From: Bugulina stolonifera | Lineage: Eukaryota; Bryozoa; Gymnolaemata; Cheilostomatida; Bugulidae | Assembly (NCBI GenBank): GCA_935421135.1 | Contig: OW285192.1 | Coordinates: forward strand, 9,259,501 to 9,323,500 | Direction of reading: 5' to 3' | Length of the DNA: 64,000 nucleotides | In this document: positions 61,301 through 64,000 of the stretch, in pieces | How positions within the stretch are numbered: position 1 is the stretch's first letter | Layout of the letters: every line of letters starts with the position of its first letter | The notes under the pieces: generated by a model | What the model was told of the DNA's origin: nothing | The model's database searches: none | Seen by the model: only the letters and a program-made list of their open reading frames with translations | Made by a program: the position numbers and the translations under genes

Positions 61301-62393
61301 TTTTATGTTGTTTCTTTTGCCTATTATAATAAGTGTAATAAGGATTTGGTGTGAGAACAATGCAAAGAAGATAACACTTGCTATTTACCTGGTAGGCTGC
61401 CGCCTGTACAGGCAATGTTTGCTACTGTGGTACTCTATCTGAACTGGGAACTTGTTAGGATGTGTCATGTCATCTTCACTGTCGCTTTCACTATTTACAA
61501 GTTGATCTTCACATTGTCTCCAGCTAGGTGTGAACTCTAATAACGTGGACTGATTTTCCATAGTCTACACTCACAATATTGAAATTGGGTTGTTATTTGT
61601 ATTTTCTATGTCAAATCGTGATATTACATCGTATAAAATTCTAATATCTCCCATCTGAAGTTAAATTTGTAATTTTGTTAAAATAACATTCTATCCTATT
61701 TACCACGCTGCAAATAACACTTGATATAATTTATATGAATCTAGTTTCAGCATGAACCAGTAGCAAAACGATTAAATCCACTCCAAAAGCAGAAAATTCA
61801 CTGAAAAAAGTTTTTAAGAGAACCACTATCCTGTATATCATTGCGTTGTTAACAGTGAAAACATGATCTTTTGTTAGCTCTTAGCAATATTGGGTCAGAG
61901 TTTAGTAGATAATTTATTTATAATCATACAAAATATTGTCACAACCATGCACTTTGGTAACAAAAAATTTTACTAATGCAGAGAGAGATAGAAATAGAGG
62001 TATATTTCACAACTTACTTGTTTATTTGAATAGACGTCTTCTTTTGGTATTGAGTGTGAGATTCTAACTGGTGAATATGGAGAAGTAGATTGTCTATCAT
62101 TTATTGAGGTAGAAGAATAATTACTTGAACGTGTTTGACCTGTCCAACTTCTGTCTTCAAGGTCCACTACTGTGCTGCGGTCCCATGGTGACCAGGTGTG
62201 CTGACTAGATGGATGAGAGGAAAGCTGGTGAGATGCTGGACTCCAACTTGGAATATGAGGCGTAGCTGGAATCATGGTATTCTCTTCTCGGTCTGAATTT
62301 CTTGTCTGAGCCAAAGTATTGGTTTGCATTTTTGTAATTGGTCGACTTGTTCCATATTTTGCTTCAGCAATATTTCTCATATTTGTATGCATT
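58386..62393 (-). CDS. Unrecognised protein with cysteine-rich C terminus (4 exons seen)
   Basis: Exons in transcription order: 62393-62018, 61564-61389, 60936-60826, 58563-58386 (TAA stop). All three junctions are GT-AG with matching phase, which makes the gene credible. The joined protein is about 280 residues. The N-terminal exon is Ser/Thr/Pro-rich with little fold (HIPSWSPASHQLSSHPSSQH). The second is acidic (NSESDSEDDMTHP) and then basic. The last two form one compact region: KVKERVSTLYNPLADSFTER, HVYHVKYYQKDLVR, then six cysteines in ICRCGQ, NDCDGY, SQKCKW and RLCKCY. The CxC and CKC pairs suggest a disulfide- or metal-bound module. I cannot name the family. The ATG at 62390-62392 could be the start, but an acceptor-like TTATAG lies just before it, so upstream exons are possible. 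Confidence 0.62.
59196..59229. repeat. 34-bp perfect palindrome
   Basis: CTACATATACATGTAGG on the left is exactly complementary, inverted, to the right half, centred on GGCC at 59211-59214. It is in the last intron of the unrecognised minus-strand gene. Confidence 0.97.
59841..59957. repeat. 11-bp tandem repeat (ACATGCACTAC)
   Basis: About 10.6 near-perfect copies. It gives an artefactual His/Tyr/Thr repeat reading on the plus strand. Confidence 0.97.
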
Positions 62394-63069
62394 CTATAAG
62401 ACCAGTTCCCAGCTCTCCAGTTATGTGACTAAGCTTTTGTCAAAACTCTCCATTTATAGACCTACCTCTAATCTTTTATTTCCCCAGAAGATCAAGTTAT
62501 AATCAAGCTGATTTAAAACTAATGAAACCGATTACTAAACTTACATGTCATTAGCCCTACATACATGTACATGTACAAGCAGGCTAGGATAGCCTGTATA
62601 TTGTTGTGAAATACTTGAGAGATATTTTTACACCAATGGCAATGAATTCTATGAGCCAATCATAATCACTCTCCACAGCATATTGTGCTGCCATTGGCTC
62701 TTGATTGGATGAAATCAAGCTTGGGTAAGGAAAACATTAATATTTTAATTATTAATTTATATTTTGCTTTCAGTAATATTATGTCATAGTAATCAATGAA
62801 CATGGATCGTTTTTTTTAAATCTATCACTTGCACCAAAATAACTTTGTTTACATGGCATCAGTAAGCACTGTACTAAATCTTCAAACCTCGTCCAAAGTA
62901 GGTATAAATACGCAGTTTATCTACAGTGTATAAAAAATACATAAAGTCACTTAACATTAAATAGAGATATTAATATAATGATTCCACTGCCTCACCTCTA
63001 CATATGGCCTATATTATTCTTTTAAAAGCTTTCAAAATAGACTAACATGGTAAAGTATCAATAGTGTAA

Positions 63070-63330
63070 TAAATATACAATAATGTAATAGTAATGCATT
63101 ACATGGACTACAGTAACACAATAATATAGTAATATAGCACATTGTACTACAGTAAAATAGTACGTAATATAATACATGTAGTACAGCAATATAGTACATG
63201 TAGTACAGTAATATAGTAATATAGCACATTGTACTACAGTAATATAGTACGTAATATAGTACATGTAGTACAGTAATATAGTACATGTAGTACAATAATA
63301 TAGTACATGTACATGTAATATAGTAATATA
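63070..63330. repeat. Degenerate TA-rich repeat (AATATAGTACATGTAGTACA)
   Basis: Irregular interspersed copies of AATATAGTA, ACATGTAGTACAG and GCACATTGTACTAC over 260 bp; the minus-strand open reading (Tyr/Cys/Ile/Thr repeats) is caused by the array. Confidence 0.9.
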
Positions 63331-63339
63331 CATTTCTGA

Positions 63340-63607
63340 TTGAACCTTCCACATTGTTAGTTAACTGATAGCATATACAAAAGGCCGATGTGTCTGAAGA
63401 ATGTAATACACAATTAGGTGCTAAAAAACTGTGATGAAACTGTCCAGCTGTATGTGGGCTTATAGCAGCTGTACATGTGGTTGTGAAAGCTTCCTTTTGT
63501 AAGGTTGCCGCAGTAGCCATGATGGTAGAAGCTTCAGTCACAGCTAGACAGATTTCCGAGGTTGGCTGTTTGAGATCACATCGTTTCCAGGGGAAATCCA
63601 CAACCAA
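63340..63607 (-). CDS. Possible 5' exon(s) of the unrecognised minus-strand gene
   Basis: The minus strand is open and non-repetitive here, reading KRCDLKQPTSEICLAVTEAS and, from an ATG at about 63521, MATAATLQKEAFTTT. This is the same strand and upstream of the 62393 exon. No splice junction to it could be fixed, and it may equally be chance coding. The rest of 62394-64000 shows nothing gene-like. Confidence 0.25.
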
Positions 63608-64000
63608 AAATGTGAACTATCTTCGCAGTTATAATCTGTGGAACCACACTCTTCTGTTTCTCTCAAATATTTTTTCTTGGAATAAAAATATTATCATCGA
63701 ACAAAGAAAGTGCGGCCAAGTCCCGTGTCATCGTGTGCTGCAAATAAACAGAATTTGATGCTAGACTAACACTATCCTAACCCAATGCGTTAGATAGCGT
63801 TATGCTATTATTCTTTTTATATTGATTATGTTTATATCTATTTGCCTAAATTCAATTTTACCCATTTGCAGCACATAGACCTATTTACTTGCACGATATA
63901 TTGATGCATTCCTGTCCAGTTTCAGGTTCCAAGGGTTGTTGGAAATAATCAAATGTATAAATTTTACTGAATATTCATCAACCAGTCCGAAGTTCTAACA

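Noticed and set aside
63032..63354. Tyr/Cys/Ile/Thr-rich minus-strand open readings
   Set aside because: Translation of the degenerate TA-rich repeat.

Overview
The window is eukaryotic nuclear DNA from an invertebrate animal. It is AT-rich, almost every gene is split by GT-AG introns of roughly 100-900 bp, and the four genes resolved are intron-rich metazoan-type genes. The species cannot be fixed from the sequence. High protein identity to vertebrate orthologues, many short introns and abundant ACATGTACATGTA-like motifs would fit a sponge, cnidarian or lophotrochozoan equally well.

Layout. (1) Bases 1-36224, + strand: most of a HERC2 orthologue (giant HECT E3 ubiquitin ligase). The first ~800 codons, including the first RCC1 propeller, lie upstream of the window. 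I could trace 70 consecutive exons with matching splice phases, about 12.3 kb of coding sequence. They give, in order, a cytochrome-b5-like fold, MIB/HERC2 domain, UBA-like segment, CPH domain, SH3-like domain, ZZ finger, DOC/APC10 domain, two RCC1 propellers and the C-terminal HECT domain. (2) 38110-44505, - strand: a six-exon ANKRD10-like ankyrin protein, convergent with HERC2. (3) About 46304-57237, + strand: a Sel1-repeat protein best matched to DELE1, the mitochondrial stress messenger. It is head-to-head with ANKRD10 across a very AT-rich 1.8 kb spacer, and its first exon is not resolved. (4) 58386-62393, - strand: an unrecognised four-exon gene with a cysteine-rich C terminus, convergent with DELE1; its 5' end is uncertain.

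Introns and spacers hold most of the non-genic structure: tRNA-derived SINEs (at least three families), a TA-flanked MITE with CCCTAAAAGCAGA termini, a probable solo LTR, three long hairpins, a 34-bp perfect palindrome, and many tandem arrays including an exact 35 x 29 bp minisatellite inside ANKRD10. The most striking pattern is that several HERC2 introns carry tandem duplications spanning the splice site itself. These create duplicated acceptors or donors, and two of them are frame-preserving alternative acceptors (+12 and +14 codons). A 143-bp copy of a HERC2 RCC1 coding exon, with no base change, sits in an upstream HERC2 intron next to a SINE.

Functionally, HERC2 (nuclear and centrosomal ubiquitin ligase), ANKRD10 (poorly characterised) and DELE1 (mitochondrion-to-cytosol stress signal) are not a known pathway; their adjacency looks like ordinary genome neighbourhood. 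I found no new multi-gene system. The best leads are the splice-site duplications and the unrecognised gene at the right-hand end.
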